This document shows, piece after piece, positions 11,105 through 24,000 of a DNA stretch of 64,000 nucleotides. The DNA is taken from assembly GCF_022458985.1 (NCBI RefSeq), contig NC_061772.1:31771506-31835505 (forward strand), read 5' to 3'. The position numbers and the translations under genes are program-made. How positions within the stretch are numbered: position 1 is the first letter of the stretch; the number at the start of each line of letters is the position of its first letter. This DNA comes from Mugil cephalus. Lineage: Eukaryota > Chordata > Actinopteri > Mugiliformes > Mugilidae. The notes beneath the pieces are model-generated. The model was given only the letters and a program-made list of their open reading frames with translations, had not been told where the DNA came from and made no database searches.

Positions 11105-11480
11105 TATACCACATGTTTCAAACATATGGCTCATGGGCCAAAACCAGCCCACCAGAAATTCTAATGTGGTCCACAAGTGTGTAAATTGCGTAGAGGACTG
11201 AAATTTAACAATGAAAATAACTCCTGTCTCTAATTTATCCACTGGTTTATTAAGAGAAGTGAACAGAACACAACACTGGGACCAGGACCAGGACTAGACA
11301 GATTACACTGATTATTATTAACTTCATTTTTTAAAGGAGAATATATTAAATGTAACCATTCTAATTCCTTAGTTCTTCTTTGCACTAAGACAAATGTCTG
11401 GAGTTCTTGTTACTTAGAGGTTTTTATTCTGTTGTGTTGCTGGTCCGGTCCCTTGAGATCAAGTTTATACTCTTCACTCT
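11105..11480 (-). mobile_element. hAT-like non-autonomous element, reversed copy
   Basis: It begins 'atgtttcaaacatatggctcatgggcc' and ends near 'ggtccggtcccttgagatcaag', the reverse complement of the left end at 4400-4440 and 39775-39800. The interior is diverged. Confidence 0.6.
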
Positions 11481-12785
11481 TTACTCCTGGTATTTTTTGG
11501 ACTTTTTGTTGCTGTTGTAAACCTCAATTTCCCCATCACATCTAATTACAATTTACTTTTGTTGATGAACCAAAATCACAGAGTGTGGATTTTATTTCAT
11601 CACATTCAGCAAGTGAATGTCTCGGGTTTCCTCTCTTTGGCTAAATTATCCTAGAAGTCCCTCCTGATGGTTCTGGTCTCCTCAGACCCTGCAATAAACC
11701 ACCTCCTTCAGATCTACTCCACGTCTCCAGAGCAGTTTTCAACCTTTCTGGAATATTTTTTTAGTTTTTTTTTTTTTTAGTTTTTATTTCGTAAGCTTCT
11801 CCCTGCGTCTTTCTTGTCCTGCTTCACTTCCTGTGTTTTCCTCCTCATTGGTTGATTGGTTTCTCTTCATTAGTTTCACTTGTGCTTCATTAACCAATCA
11901 GTGCTTCTCTAGTCCTGTCTTTGTTCTTTGTCAGGTCGTCTGCTGAGTTTACTCCATTCAGTGGGTTTTTTGTAATATTTTTGGTGGATACCTGCCATCT
12001 TGTTTGTATTTCTCTAAGTTCTAAGTTAATTTGTGAGGACATGGCCCTCGTGGGTGGTTTAACTCCCGACCTGCTGCAGTCTCCAGTCCAGGTCCACGGA
12101 CATTTACCTCCCCATAGACGCCTGCCTCCAGGTCAATCCGCATTCGGACTAACACCGCGGTTTAGGTCCGGTGAAGCCTCCCAGATTCCTCCCCCCATGC
12201 TGTTCCTTTTCCAGATCCAGAGGATGATTACGGCTCTGCTTCTGGCTCTGGCTCTGATGCTTTAGAACCATTATGTCCATCTGGGATTTTTGTTTCTTGG
12301 GATTTTCCTCCCTTTGTGTTTTGTGTTTGGATCCTACCTCACCATCCGGCACCAGAACATGACGATATTTGGTGAATTTAGTTTCATGAAGGAACCGATG
12401 ATGTCTCTGATGAGGATGAGATGTCGCTGATGCTCCTGATGTCTTTGATGTTCCTGATGTCTTTGGATGGACTGATGTCTTTGATGTCCCTGATGTCCCT
12501 GGAGGATGAGATGTGTCCTCTGTGATGATTGGTGAGTTTATTTATATAAAACAAGAGTCAGATTAAATGTTGATGTCCATCAGGGCATTGATGTCCAGCC
12601 TGGTCCAATCAGCTGATCACGAGCTGTGGACTGTCCATTAGGGATCAGGACGCTAAATAAGGACGAGAACATTAGATTAGCTGCTTCCTCAACCTTCCTC
12701 CTATTACCACCAATATAAGGCCTGGTCTGACTCCGCCCCCTCCTCATCCTCACGCTGATGATGTAAACAGTGAATGGTCGACCTG
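11481..12785. other. Spacer with low-complexity 'gatgtctctgatg' tract
   Basis: No gene was recognised. About 12395-12520 is a degenerate tandem of 'ctgatgtctttgatgttc' type units. A 114-codon open frame around 11921-12265 has no feature I can assign. Confidence 0.4.
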
Positions 12786-12789
12786 TTGG

Positions 12790-12854
12790 TTTTAAAAGGA
12801 CTTTACGGACGTCAATGCAGCACTCAGCTCAAAGTAGCTGAGGCGACGCTGCAG
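12790..12854 (+). promoter_or_regulatory. Candidate orphan promoter and non-coding exon
   Basis: TTTTAAAA at 12790-12797 is followed about 55 nt later by a splice-donor-like CTGCAG|GTAACG (exon end 12854). This is the geometry of a TATA promoter with a short first exon on the + strand, 1.3 kb upstream of the vps13c ATG. It could be an alternative vps13c leader, another transcript, or chance. Inference only. Confidence 0.2.
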
Positions 12855-13252
12855 GTAACGCACCTTAACCACGGACCCAGAGCCCACTGATTACAGCCCA
12901 TCAACAGGAAATCACCTTAATCAATGTTTATATGCTCCAGGCTCAGCTGTTACCGTGGAAACTGCCTCCGTTAACAGGTGTGCTGCAGGTGGTCAGAGTG
13001 GACCTGGAGACCCCGGTCAACGTTGACCTGACGACTTATTAATACACTTTGTCACTCGGAGGGAAAACTATGTGCTCCCACTCCAAAAGGATGCCTGACA
13101 TCACTTCTATCTAATTAAAGGAAACACCAAATCAACACCAGTTACATTTAAACCTTCCCTTTTATGTAACACAATAACAAAATGCAGTCACACATTATGC
13201 AGATTTTTATATCATTTATTTTTCACAGTGTGGCTCTTACACCCACAAACAG

Positions 13253-13800
13253 CAACAGTGTTGGGTCGTTCACGAATGATTCGTTCGAAAGAACGAATCT
13301 TTGGAGCGAACGAATGTATCGAATCACTTAATGAACTGATTCGTTCTTTTCTCAGTTCAGTTGAACAGAGCTCAGCCGCGAGCGCGTGGCCCGCGCGTGC
13401 ATTCTCTGACTCGTGACTCTTCGTGAAACTTCGGCCAATGACGCAGGTAGCGCGCAGACAGCGCAGGGGGACGGTGCGTGTATAATGTGTGTGTGTGGTG
13501 TGAAAGGGGTGGAGGTGGCAGCTCATTAGAATCGCTCCAAATCTTTCCTCTGTTTGACATTTGTGTTTTTTGTTTAGAAATTTATTTTAGAAATTTATTT
13601 TAGATATTTGTTTTTATATTTTATAAATTTTATAAAAAGATGTATTTTCTTTTTTTAATTGCATATTTAAGCCTATTTAAGTTTATGCTGTCCTCATATT
13701 TTGAATGCAGGTTCCATATATTTAATATATATATTTATATATTTTTATGGCATTTTCTTGTAATTGATATATTTGTTTTTTGCACTAACCCAACACGAAG
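13253..13800. mobile_element. Short hAT-like terminal-inverted-repeat element
   Basis: It begins 'cagtgttgggtcgttcacg' and ends 'acccaacac' near 13788-13796, so the ends are inverted (CAGTGTTGGGT type, a common hAT terminus). Next to the left end is a cluster of 'gattcgttc' / 'gaacgaatc' inverted motifs. The GC-rich part at 13370-13480 is followed by AT-rich sequence. No transposase is present and I cannot see a clean target duplication. Confidence 0.55.
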
Positions 13801-13975
13801 ACAGTGATCACGTGACATCCTTTAAACAGGAAGTAGAAGCAGCTCACGTGGAGGAAACATCTGCTAAAAAACCACAAACTCAGTAGAATATGAACATAAT
13901 ATTCCTACACACGGCAAACTGCGTGTTATGGTGGATTCAGGGACACACACTTAACAGTTGTATGAAGCAGACATC

Positions 13976-13997
13976 CTCCTCCTCCTCCTCCTCCTCC

Positions 13998-14031
<34 letters not shown>

Positions 14032-14049
14032 CCTCCTCCTCCTCCTCCT
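13976..14049. repeat. Compound (TCC)n-(ATC)n-(TCC)n microsatellite
   Basis: Runs of cctcct, then catcat, then cctcct, ending about 12 nt before the CRE-like element of the vps13c promoter. Confidence 0.9.
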
Positions 14050-14060
14050 GAACCTAAACG

Positions 14061-14138
14061 TGACGTCATCAACCAGGGCGGAAGCCAGGTGAAATCTGAC
14101 GGTGACCCGATACTGGGTCCCGACCCGGACCCTTAGTC
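14061..14138 (+). promoter_or_regulatory. vps13c: vps13c core promoter and 5' UTR
   Basis: A perfect CRE (TGACGTCA, 14061-14068) and an ETS-type CGGAAG (14079-14084) lie just upstream of the start codon, with no TATA box. This is the usual form of a housekeeping promoter. The transcription start itself cannot be seen. Confidence 0.55.
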
Positions 14139-14693
14139 ATGGTGTTCGAGTCGCTGGTCAGCGACCTGCTCAACAGGTTCATTGGAGACTACGTGGAGAA
14201 CCTCGACAAGTCTCAGCTGAAGATCGGAATCTGGGGAGGTGAGCTCCGGAGCTAACTGGCAGCTACCTACAACCAGACTCCATTCGTAAATAGCACACTT
14301 TTAATGAGCGCCTGTCGCTACTGAGAGAATACGTTCTACAACATGTGGGGTTATTTAATCCAGTGCAACAGGCCCTACTCCGGACGTCGGCCTTAATCAG
14401 AAACATTAGTTCAGTCAGACTCTGGGTTTATGTTTATGTGCTCCAACACATCTCCGCCGAACCATGGGCAGACGTCAGCGGAAGCGACGGTGTTATTGTT
14501 GCTCTGAACTCGATGTTTTGTTGATTCTGGGTTCTGTCAGCTGATCCAACCTGAGCCGAATCAAAGACAATTTCCCAGGGACCAGAACCGATACACACAG
14601 TCCCGGGTTCGACCGTCCGGGTCCGAGCCGACACTCGTTAATCTTAAATTAGAAGAAGTTTGAACGGGGTTCGGCGGGGCATCAGCAGGAACA

Positions 14694-14743
<50 letters not shown>

Positions 14744-15106
14744 ATTCATGTGACTTGGCGTTCATTCACTAAATTCAGTTTAACTGCAGCTTATCAGATG
14801 AACACAGTCCACAGTTAAACCGTCACCTCCTCCTCCTCCTCCTCCTCCTCCTCCTCACTTCAAGACCTTCATTCTTTATGTTGATGTGTGTGTGCATGTT
14901 TGTGAGTGTGTTTGTGTGTGTGAGAGAGATCAATGAGTGTAATGATGAACTTGATCAGGACTGAATGTGTGAACTGATACAAACAGGTGTGACAACAGAC
15001 TAGAATGCAACCTGACAGCCTGACACGTGCAACACAACACACACAACACACACATGTAACGTCCTGTAGAAGAATGCAACCTGACGGGTCGACAAAACAT
15101 GTCACA

Positions 15107-15157
<51 letters not shown>

Positions 15158-18100
15158 TTAGTGATTAGACTTTAGTGCAGGGAGGTTATCAGGCCTCGGT
15201 AAAGTTCTGGTCCTGTTTCTTGTTCTACTGACTGGTTGTTGTTGTTGTTTTTGCAGGAAATGTTGTCCTGGAGAATCTGAAGGTGAAAGAAAACGCTCTG
15301 GTGAGTCCTGTCCCATCCTGTCCTCATCTCCTCCTCGTCACAGATCTGTGAAATCACGCAGCCACAAACACTCAAACCACTTCCTGCTTGTCCCGAGTGA
15401 GACATCAGTGATGCTGATTGTGTGTTTATGTTTCAGAGCGAGTTCGATGTTCCTTTCAAAGTAAAGGCTGGACAGATCGGTGAGTACTGACCCCTGACCT
15501 CTGACCTTCCACATCCACTTTCTCTCCAGCTGCTGATAATCACTTTAACTTTTTAAGAACGGATGCAGAGTGAATCATCATCTCTAGTTTTAAGGTTATG
15601 AACCAGTGCAATGCGTTCATGTGTTCATGACACCAGTAAAGGTTCATCAGTTTCTTCATGATTATTAATCTGAATCATAACTAAAGCTGTGAGTGTGTGT
15701 GGAGGCTTAAAAGATTAATATTAACTGTAGAAATAAAACACTTTCAGTTTATTTACTTATTCATCCTGTACCAATAAAGGGTCAGGACATAAAACTGGGA
15801 AACCGTGACTGAACTCTGTGGTCTCAACATTAATATTGTGGTGGTTTATGTTCCTACAGTTTATTCCCAGTTTCTAGTTATTGTAGTTTATATTTCTAGG
15901 CCAGTGATCCGTCTCTAACCCTTCAGACGTCCTGTTTGTGTTTGTGTTGCAGAGAAGCTGACGTTGAAGATTCCCTGGAAGAACCTGTACAATGAGGCGG
16001 TGGTGGCCACGTTGGAAGGTCTCTACCTGCTGGTTGTTCCTGGAGCCAGTAAGTCACCGTTTAAAGGGAATGGACCAACAGTTTGTAACACATATAACAA
16101 ATGTTAGCATGTAAGGACACAATTCTACGACTGTTGCATGTTTTTATGCACGGGTGCCGCCATCTTGCTGTACTATAGACCCCTTCATAGTCTGTGAACA
16201 GTTTGATGTAGTTTGAGGGGCGGGGCTTAGCTGCAGACAAAACATCTCAAACACTAGAGCCTGTAAACATGTTTCACTCCACTGTTTCAGCAAGAATGGA
16301 TGAGGAAACGCACATTTTAGAGAACATACTAATACACTCACTCCACGACACCATGAGTGATATTTTAAAAAGTTGACTCTGACTGATGGGACAAATTTTC
16401 CCAGAGTCTCACACTCTCACTCTGAAACATACAACTACTGTGAGTTAGCTGGCGATCAGCATTAACATTAACATGTAATAAGAATCCACCAAAGAAGGAT
16501 TCATTTAACATAATTTCAGTCACAGTTTAGTTTTACCCAACGTTATCCAGGCTGAAACTGATGAGAATAGAGCTTCAGATGAAACTGATCCATGAGAATA
16601 GAACAACCTGATAATAATGATCTGGATGGTTCTAAAACACAAGATGGTGGTTTAGATGCTTTAAAAAGTGAAGTGAGGAGGATGATAGGACTAGATCCAC
16701 CGAGAAGAAAACTGGTCTGGTCTGGTCCTCCTCCTCCTTCTTTTTCTTCTTCTTCTTCTCCTTCTTCTTCATCTCCTTCTTCTTCTCCTCCTTCTTCTCC
16801 TTCTTCTTCTCCTCCTTCTTCATCTCCAGTGACATTTAAGTGTCAGTGTTTTCTTCCAGAGTTCAGAGACTCAAACATCTGATCTGTTCCTCAGCGATTA
16901 AATATGATGCAGCCAAAGAGGAGCGTTACCAGCAGGAGGCCAAGGCCAGAGAGCTGCAGCGCATCGACGACGCTCTGATGATGGCGGCACGGAGAGGTGA
17001 GACCCATGACCTCCGATGACCCCCTGATCCCAAGACCCCATGACCTCTGACCCCATGACCTCTAATCCTCACTGACCTCTGCTGGGTGTGCTAACAGGCT
17101 AACACGCCAACGTGCTAAAATGCTAATGTATATCTGTTTCTTCATGCTGCGTTTGCTGTCAGCGTCTCAGACAGGAGATCTGCTGTTCAGCCTGGAGCAG
17201 GTTGTTTACAAGGAACCGCACAATGGTAACACACACTGCAACACACAGGGTAACACACACTGTAACACACAGGGTAACACACACTGTAACACACAGGGCA
17301 ACACACAGGGTAACACACACTGTAACACACAGTGTAACCTACACATTATAACACAGTGTAACACACACTGCAACACACAGGGTAACACACACTGCAACAC
17401 ACGGGGTAACACGCACTGCAACACACAGGGTTACACACACTGCAACACACAGGGTAACACACACTGTAACACACAGGGTTACACACTGGGTAACACACAT
17501 TATAACACACTGCAGCACACAGTGTAACCTACACATTATAACACACTGTAACACACACTGCAGCACACAGGGTAACACACACTGTAACACACAGGGTAAC
17601 ACACACTGCAACACACACTGCAGCACACAGAGTAACCTACACATTATAACACACTGTAACACACACTGCAGCACACAATGTAACACACACATTATAACAC
17701 ACTGTAACACACACTGCAACACACAGGGTAACACGCACTGTAACACACACTGTAACACACAGGGTAACACACACTCTAACACACTGGGTAACACACACTC
17801 TAACACACAGGGTAACACACACTGCAACACACAGGGTAACACACACTCTAACACACAGGGTAACACACACTGTAACACACAGTGTAACCTACACATTATA
17901 ACACACTGTAACACACACTGCAGCACACAGGGTAACACACACTGTAACACACAGGGTAACACACACTGCAACACACACTGTAGCACACAGGGTAACACAC
18001 ACTGTAACTCACACTGTAACACACAGTGTAACCTACACATTATAACACACACTGCAGCACACAGGGTAACCTACACATTATAACACACTGTAACACACAC

Positions 18101-21011
18101 TGCAGCACACAGTGTAACCTACACATTATAACACACTGTAATACATAATGTAACGCACACTGTAACGCACACTGTAACACACAGTGTAACCTACACATTA
18201 TAACACACTGTAACACACAGGGTAACACACACTGCAGCACACAGGGTAACCTACACATTATAACACACTGTAACACACACTGCAGCACACAGTGTAACCT
18301 ACACATTATAACACACTGTAACACACACTGTAACACACACTGCAGCACACAGTGTAACCTACACATTATAACACACTGTAACACACACTGCAGCACACAG
18401 GGTAACCTACACATTATAACACACTGTGACACACACTGCAGCACACAGTGTAACCTACACATTATAACACACACTGCAACACACACTGCAACACACACTG
18501 TAACACACAGTGTAACACACACTGTAACTCACACTGCAGCACACAGTGTGTAGGATCCTGTGTGGGTGCTGGGACTCATCGTCCCTGATGCTTCCTCAGA
18601 TCCTCCAGTGGTTGTGGTCTCACTACATCAGACAACCGGCCCGATCAGGACTTTAACGCTCTGAGGTGGACTTGATGTTTCCCCTCTTCACAGCTGCTGA
18701 ATCTAAGGGGGTTGCAGGTCTTTCACAAGAGGGTCACCAACACCTTGACAGGTTCCTTCCAGCCTTTCCTGGTACATTGGCCTCTTCCATGCGTCCTCCC
18801 AGGGGGCTGTAAGTTCCAATAGGATGTCAGATGTCAGTACCACATCTGGTCTCAGGGACAGCGGTGTTACATAGTCCAGGAACTGGAGCAGCTTGCCCGG
18901 GTCAACCCATAGATCCAGTCTTAGGGGAAGAGGTGATGGTGTTGGCCGTGAACGTGGCTTCTCTCCAGCCCTTACCCAGGCATTGTCCTCTGTCTGTGGA
19001 TGTGTCTGTTGCCTTCTGCGTCTCCTTTTGCCGTTGCATTGATGATTCTGGACATGTCCTCATCAATCTGCTGCCACAGTGTTGTGTGCTGTTTAGCTTG
19101 AGACCATTTGATCCCATTGTTCTGGGCTCTTCTCTGACTGGAGGGTCTGGGCTCTGTGGGTTTCTGGGTTCATCTGCAGCTTGCTTGAATTCTCCCTCAC
19201 AGCATCAGTGATGATTATGTGTCTCAGCACAACACACAATACACACTCTAACACCCAGTACACATTGTAACACACAATACACACTCCTCAGCTAGCCTGT
19301 ATAACCCCAAATACTGTAACGTGCTAGCTGTGTGCTGCTACTTGGTGTTTTGTCTCTAAGTGGTCTGGGTTAACCCTGTTCCTTGGTGTTCTGTCTCTAA
19401 CTGCTTTCTCTCTCTTTAACGCTGCTAAAGTTGCAAAGGGAAGTAAAAAACATAAAAAGACCAAAAAGGCCTTGAAGAAACTAAAACGACACGACAAGAC
19501 AGGTGAGTTCACACTGGACAGGATCCAGGTCCAGGTGTGTTTGTCCATGTCCAGGGGTGTCTGTCCAGGTCCAGGTTAGGGATGGGTCCTGATACTGGGT
19601 ATCATAATGCTAACAGTGCTGATGCTAACGGTAGTAACCAGACTGATTTGGTGTCAGTGAGTTTTTAATTAGCTTAGCTTCCTTAGCTCTAGTGCTGTGC
19701 CGACGCTACACGTGACGTCACCTCAGTTTTTCTCCTGCATGGATGGAAGTGAAGCTTCAGCATGTCTCAGAACAAACGTTTGTCTAAAGATTGTCTGGAC
19801 TTCACCTCTAAAGATGCAACAAGGAGGAAACACCTGGAATTAGATGCAACATCTGACCACACATAGCATTAGCATTAGCATTAGCATTTTATTAAAAGAC
19901 CAGAAATGTAGCGTCTCTGATGAGACAGACGCCACAACACTGGTTCATTATTATTATTATATTGGTGCATTTAGTTCGTATTTATATTATTTAAATTAAT
20001 ATTCTGTTCAACTGACACATCACTAAATGGGTTAAAAATAAAAAGGCTCAGTTTTTGGATGAAGTTTCTATGTTTTCATTCTATAAGCGCCAGCATCAGA
20101 TAAAACCTGAACCAGACCCAGACCTAGTCCAGGTGTGTCCAGGTGCAGGTGTGTCCTGATCCGGGTGTGTCCATGTCCGGGTGTGTCCATGTCCGGGTGT
20201 GTCAGGACTCATGTTTCCTGATAGTCTCTGATCTGGTTTCAGATAAACCTGCGGAGGAGAAGAAGGACACTTTTGTGGAGAAACTGGCGACTCAGGTGAT
20301 CAAGAACCTGCAGATGAAGATCAGCAACATCCACCTGAGATACGAGGACGAGGTGAGTCTTGGAGGGAGGACAGGTGGGAGGATGTCCCTGCAGACCAGT
20401 TTCAGCTGATGTGTGGTGTGTTTCAGGTGTCAGACCCACAGGGCCCCCTGTCTATGGGAGTAACACTGTCAGAGCTCAGCCTCCAGGTGAGACAGGTGGA
20501 CAGGTAAGAGACACAGAGGTGTCCAGGTGTCTGTCCAGGTGTTGTTGACGTGTCCGTTTTATTTCCAGACCACAGATGAGAACTGGAAGTCATGTATCCT
20601 CAACGAAGCTGCAAAGATCATCTATAAGGTGCATTACTGTGTGTTACTGTAGGGTGTCTGTGTTAATGTGTGTGTCACTGTGTGTGTTTTGTATTTGTGT
20701 GTTAAGGTGTTGTGTATTGTTGTGTGTTGATGTGTGTTGTGTATTCATGTGCTGATGTGTATGTGTTGTGTGCCTGTGCAGCTCGGCCGCCTGGACTCTC
20801 TCTGCGTTTACTGCAACGTCAACAGTTCGATCTTCTACAAAGAGTCATGGGAGAACGTTGTTGTGAGTCAGTTCAGTCGTCATGGAGACGGAGGCTTCCT
20901 GTAATGGCTCTATATTTGTTTATATCAGGTGTCCTCCTCCTCTTGTCTTCCAGGACCAGTTGAGGCGTGGGATCAGCAGTAAGGACCAGGAGCTTCCTCA
21001 CTACCAGTACA
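14139..21011 (+). CDS. vps13c: vps13c exons 1-12: chorein N-terminal lipid-entry region (residues 1-296)
   Basis: Exons: 14139-14238, 15257-15300, 15437-15479, 15953-16048, 16895-16996, 17163-17225, 19431-19502, 20243-20352, 20427-20486, 20569-20628, 20782-20862, 20954-21011. Exons 1-5 encode the conserved chorein domain, with IPWKNLY and [11 protein letters not shown], which caps the groove at the ER-facing end. Exon 7 is a lysine-rich stretch ([15 protein letters not shown]). Exon 8 carries the conserved [16 protein letters not shown] followed by HLRYEDE. The start codon at 14139 gives the invariant MVFES terminus. Introns 1 and 6 hold (CA)n and a 1.3 kb minisatellite. Confidence 0.97.
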
Positions 21012-24000
21012 GTGAGTTCAAACTTGTTACCTGTGTTCACTTTAACATCAGCTGAGAACAGGACTAAACTACAGTAACAGGACTAAACTACAGTATCAGG
21101 ACTAAACTATAGTCGTAGGACTAAACTACAGTAACCGGAATAGTAACCGGACTAAACTACAGTAACAGGACTAAACTACAGTAACGGGACAAAACTACAG
21201 TATCAGGACTAAACTATAGTCGTAGGACTAAACTACAGTAACCGGAATAGTAACCGGACTAAACTACAGTATCGGGACTAAACTACAATCGTAGGACTAA
21301 ACTACAGTATCGGGACTAAACTATCTGCTGCTGAAGACTGAACCTGAAACTTGACCAGTTGGTGTTTTATTTCCAGTTGGACCAACATGTGGTTTCCTAC
21401 TTTCCTAATAAAAATGGACGTACACTCAAAACCAGAAAACGCTGCTCGACCAAAGATCCTGATGTATGAAGAATCTTGTGAACACATGAATCTAAACCCT
21501 TTCTCCTTGTGTCCCAATCAACGTGGAACTGAGCCACATGTTGGAGTACCCCACCCCCCCATTTCTTCTTCTTCTTGTTTAATACAGCTGTTAAGGGCAT
21601 TGCCACCACCATCTGGACTGGAGTGTGAATTTACATTAAATTCTATTGATAAACCTTTGCATAAACCTAAAAACAGCCATGTAAACCACACCCCCATTTA
21701 AATACGCAAATCATTTTAAATTGGAGATGCTACTCACTGAAGTGGAGGTTGTCAGTGTTTAAATCAGCCACACCTACACAGATTTACACAGGGTTGATTT
21801 AATGATTTCCTCCCTGGTCTTAACGAGTGAATAGTTCAACTACGTCTCCAATTTGCTCCCAAACATCTGTTCAAACTTTGATTTATAGCACATCCTTAAT
21901 AATTATTGTTATTGGCGCTAAATAAATAAAATTTAATTGAAGTAAATAGATGTGTCTGATGCTGTCAATGATGTGAGGTCAGAAAAGTGCGCACACCAAG
22001 TCCGATGTCAAGGTGTCCATGAAGCGGAGGAAGACTGTCTACCCCCAAATGACACAGTAGAATAGAATAGAATAGAATAGAATAGAATAGAATAGAATAG
22101 AATAGAATGCCCTTTATTGTCATAATACAGTGTACAATGAGATTGTAGAGCTTCTCCATTTCAGTACAAAAAGTGTTGCCAATACAGTATTATGACAGCA
22201 TCACCTCTAGGTGTCGCCAAAGGATCAACATCTGTAGATACGAGCGTCCACAGCTGATGACGCCCCTGGTCTGAATTGATGTTGATCTCATTGCAGCTGG
22301 TTGTTTTCTGAGATGAGAGGTTCAGACTTAAAACTCTGTTTCTCTCTGCAGTTTTCAAGCCAATCTTTGCTTCTGCTAAAATCTGCATCAACCCAAATGC
22401 TGAGGTGGAGTTGCAGACTCCGAAGATGGACCTTCACCTGGAAGTTCAGAACATTGCTATTGAGATGACCCGACCTCAGGTAAGACATGAGGGATGTCAC
22501 AGTGAGACAGGCCGTTGTTGGACACCTATGACACCTGTGACGTCCTCCGTATCTTCTGCAGTACCTGACAATGGTGGAGCTGTTGCAGGCCTTCGACTCT
22601 ATGGTAAAGAACGCCTGCTACAGGAAGTTCAGACCTGATGTCCCCGTCCATGGAAACGCCAAAGCCTGGTCAGTTTGAAAACTATAGTCTGGTTTGTTCT
22701 GGTTTGGGTCTAGTTTGTTCTGATTTGTGTCTAGTTTGTGTCTATTTTTTTCTGGTTTGGGTCTAGTTTGCGTCTAGTTTGTTCTACTTTGTTCAGATTT
22801 TTTTCTGGTTTTGGGTCTAGTTTGCGTCTAGTTTGTTCTGGTTTGTTCTTGTTTGTGTCTAGTTTGTTCTCGTTTGGGTCTCGTTTGTTCTAGTTTGTTC
22901 TAGTTTGTTCCGGTTTGTTCTGGTTTGTTCTGGTTTGGGTCTAGTTTGCGTCTCGTTTGGGTCTAGTTTGTTCAGATTTGTTCTGGTTTTGGGTCTAGTT
23001 TGTTCTAGTTTGTTCTACTTTGTTCTGGTTTTGGGTCTAGTTTGCATCTAGTTTGTTCTAGTTTGTTCTAGTTTGGGTCTAGTTTGTCCTAGTTTGTTCT
23101 GGTTTGGGTCTCGTTTGTTGTGGTTTGGGTCTCGTTTGTTTTAGTTTGTTGTGGTTTGGGTCTAGTTTGTTCCAGTTTGTTCCAGTTTGGGTCTCGTTTG
23201 TTCTAGTTTGTTCTAGAGCCTGGAGGCGTGCTCTAATGTTGCTTTTTTTTCCTGCCTCCCTCAGGTGGCGTTACGGCATCAACAGCATCCTGGTCGTCCA
23301 CATCCGTCGCCTCAGTCACATGTGGTCCTGGTCCAGCATCAGAAAGCATCGGCAGAACCTGAGGGCCTACAAGACCGCTTACAAGACCAAACTGCTGAGC
23401 CAGAGCAAGCTGAGTCAGGACACCGAGCAACAAATCCAGGTGAGTGGATCCGACCTGAAACCAACATCAGCTACATGAGCTGGTCTCACCTGGAAGCTTC
23501 ATCCAGTACTTGACTGAGTCACCTGACTGACTGACTTATGACAGATGTTCAGAAACCAGATCAGATTGTACATGAAATCCCCACTGGATGGCAAGAACCA
23601 GCTCAGAGGAAAGATCCGAGGGCAGGTAGAGATGGAAAGAACGGAGAAAGCTGATGAGTTCCTACTAGGGTTGCAAACTCCCTGAAAAATAAATAAGGGA
23701 GACTTCATTGGCGGAGCCGGCCGACTCGATTGCCTTCACCCTGTCTTGGCCTGGTGAATTTTTTTTAGCACCTTTTTTGTGAGTGAAACTGGAAGCATGT
23801 TGTTTCAGGTCAGTCAGTCCACCATGGTCTATGGAAAAAGTGCACCGGCACACCGTGCAGTACACTTTATAGATATTATCTCGCAGTTTTTCCACCCAGG
23901 TGTATCCCTTTTCTCATCCCTCTCTGTATTTTTGCATCCTTTTCAGTTTTTTTTTCTCTCTGAGTACTAGTTGTATTGCTGCTTGAAGCAGGTGTACTGC

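Noticed and set aside
11921..12265. A 114-codon + strand open frame
   Set aside because: No homology, signal or splice context recognised; composition is like the surrounding non-coding DNA.
17206..18522. Long Cys/Val/Leu-rich open frames on the - strand and a Thr/His/Cys/Asn-rich frame on the + strand
   Set aside because: They are translations of the intron 6 minisatellite; unit lengths keep frames open by chance, and no start context or homology was seen.
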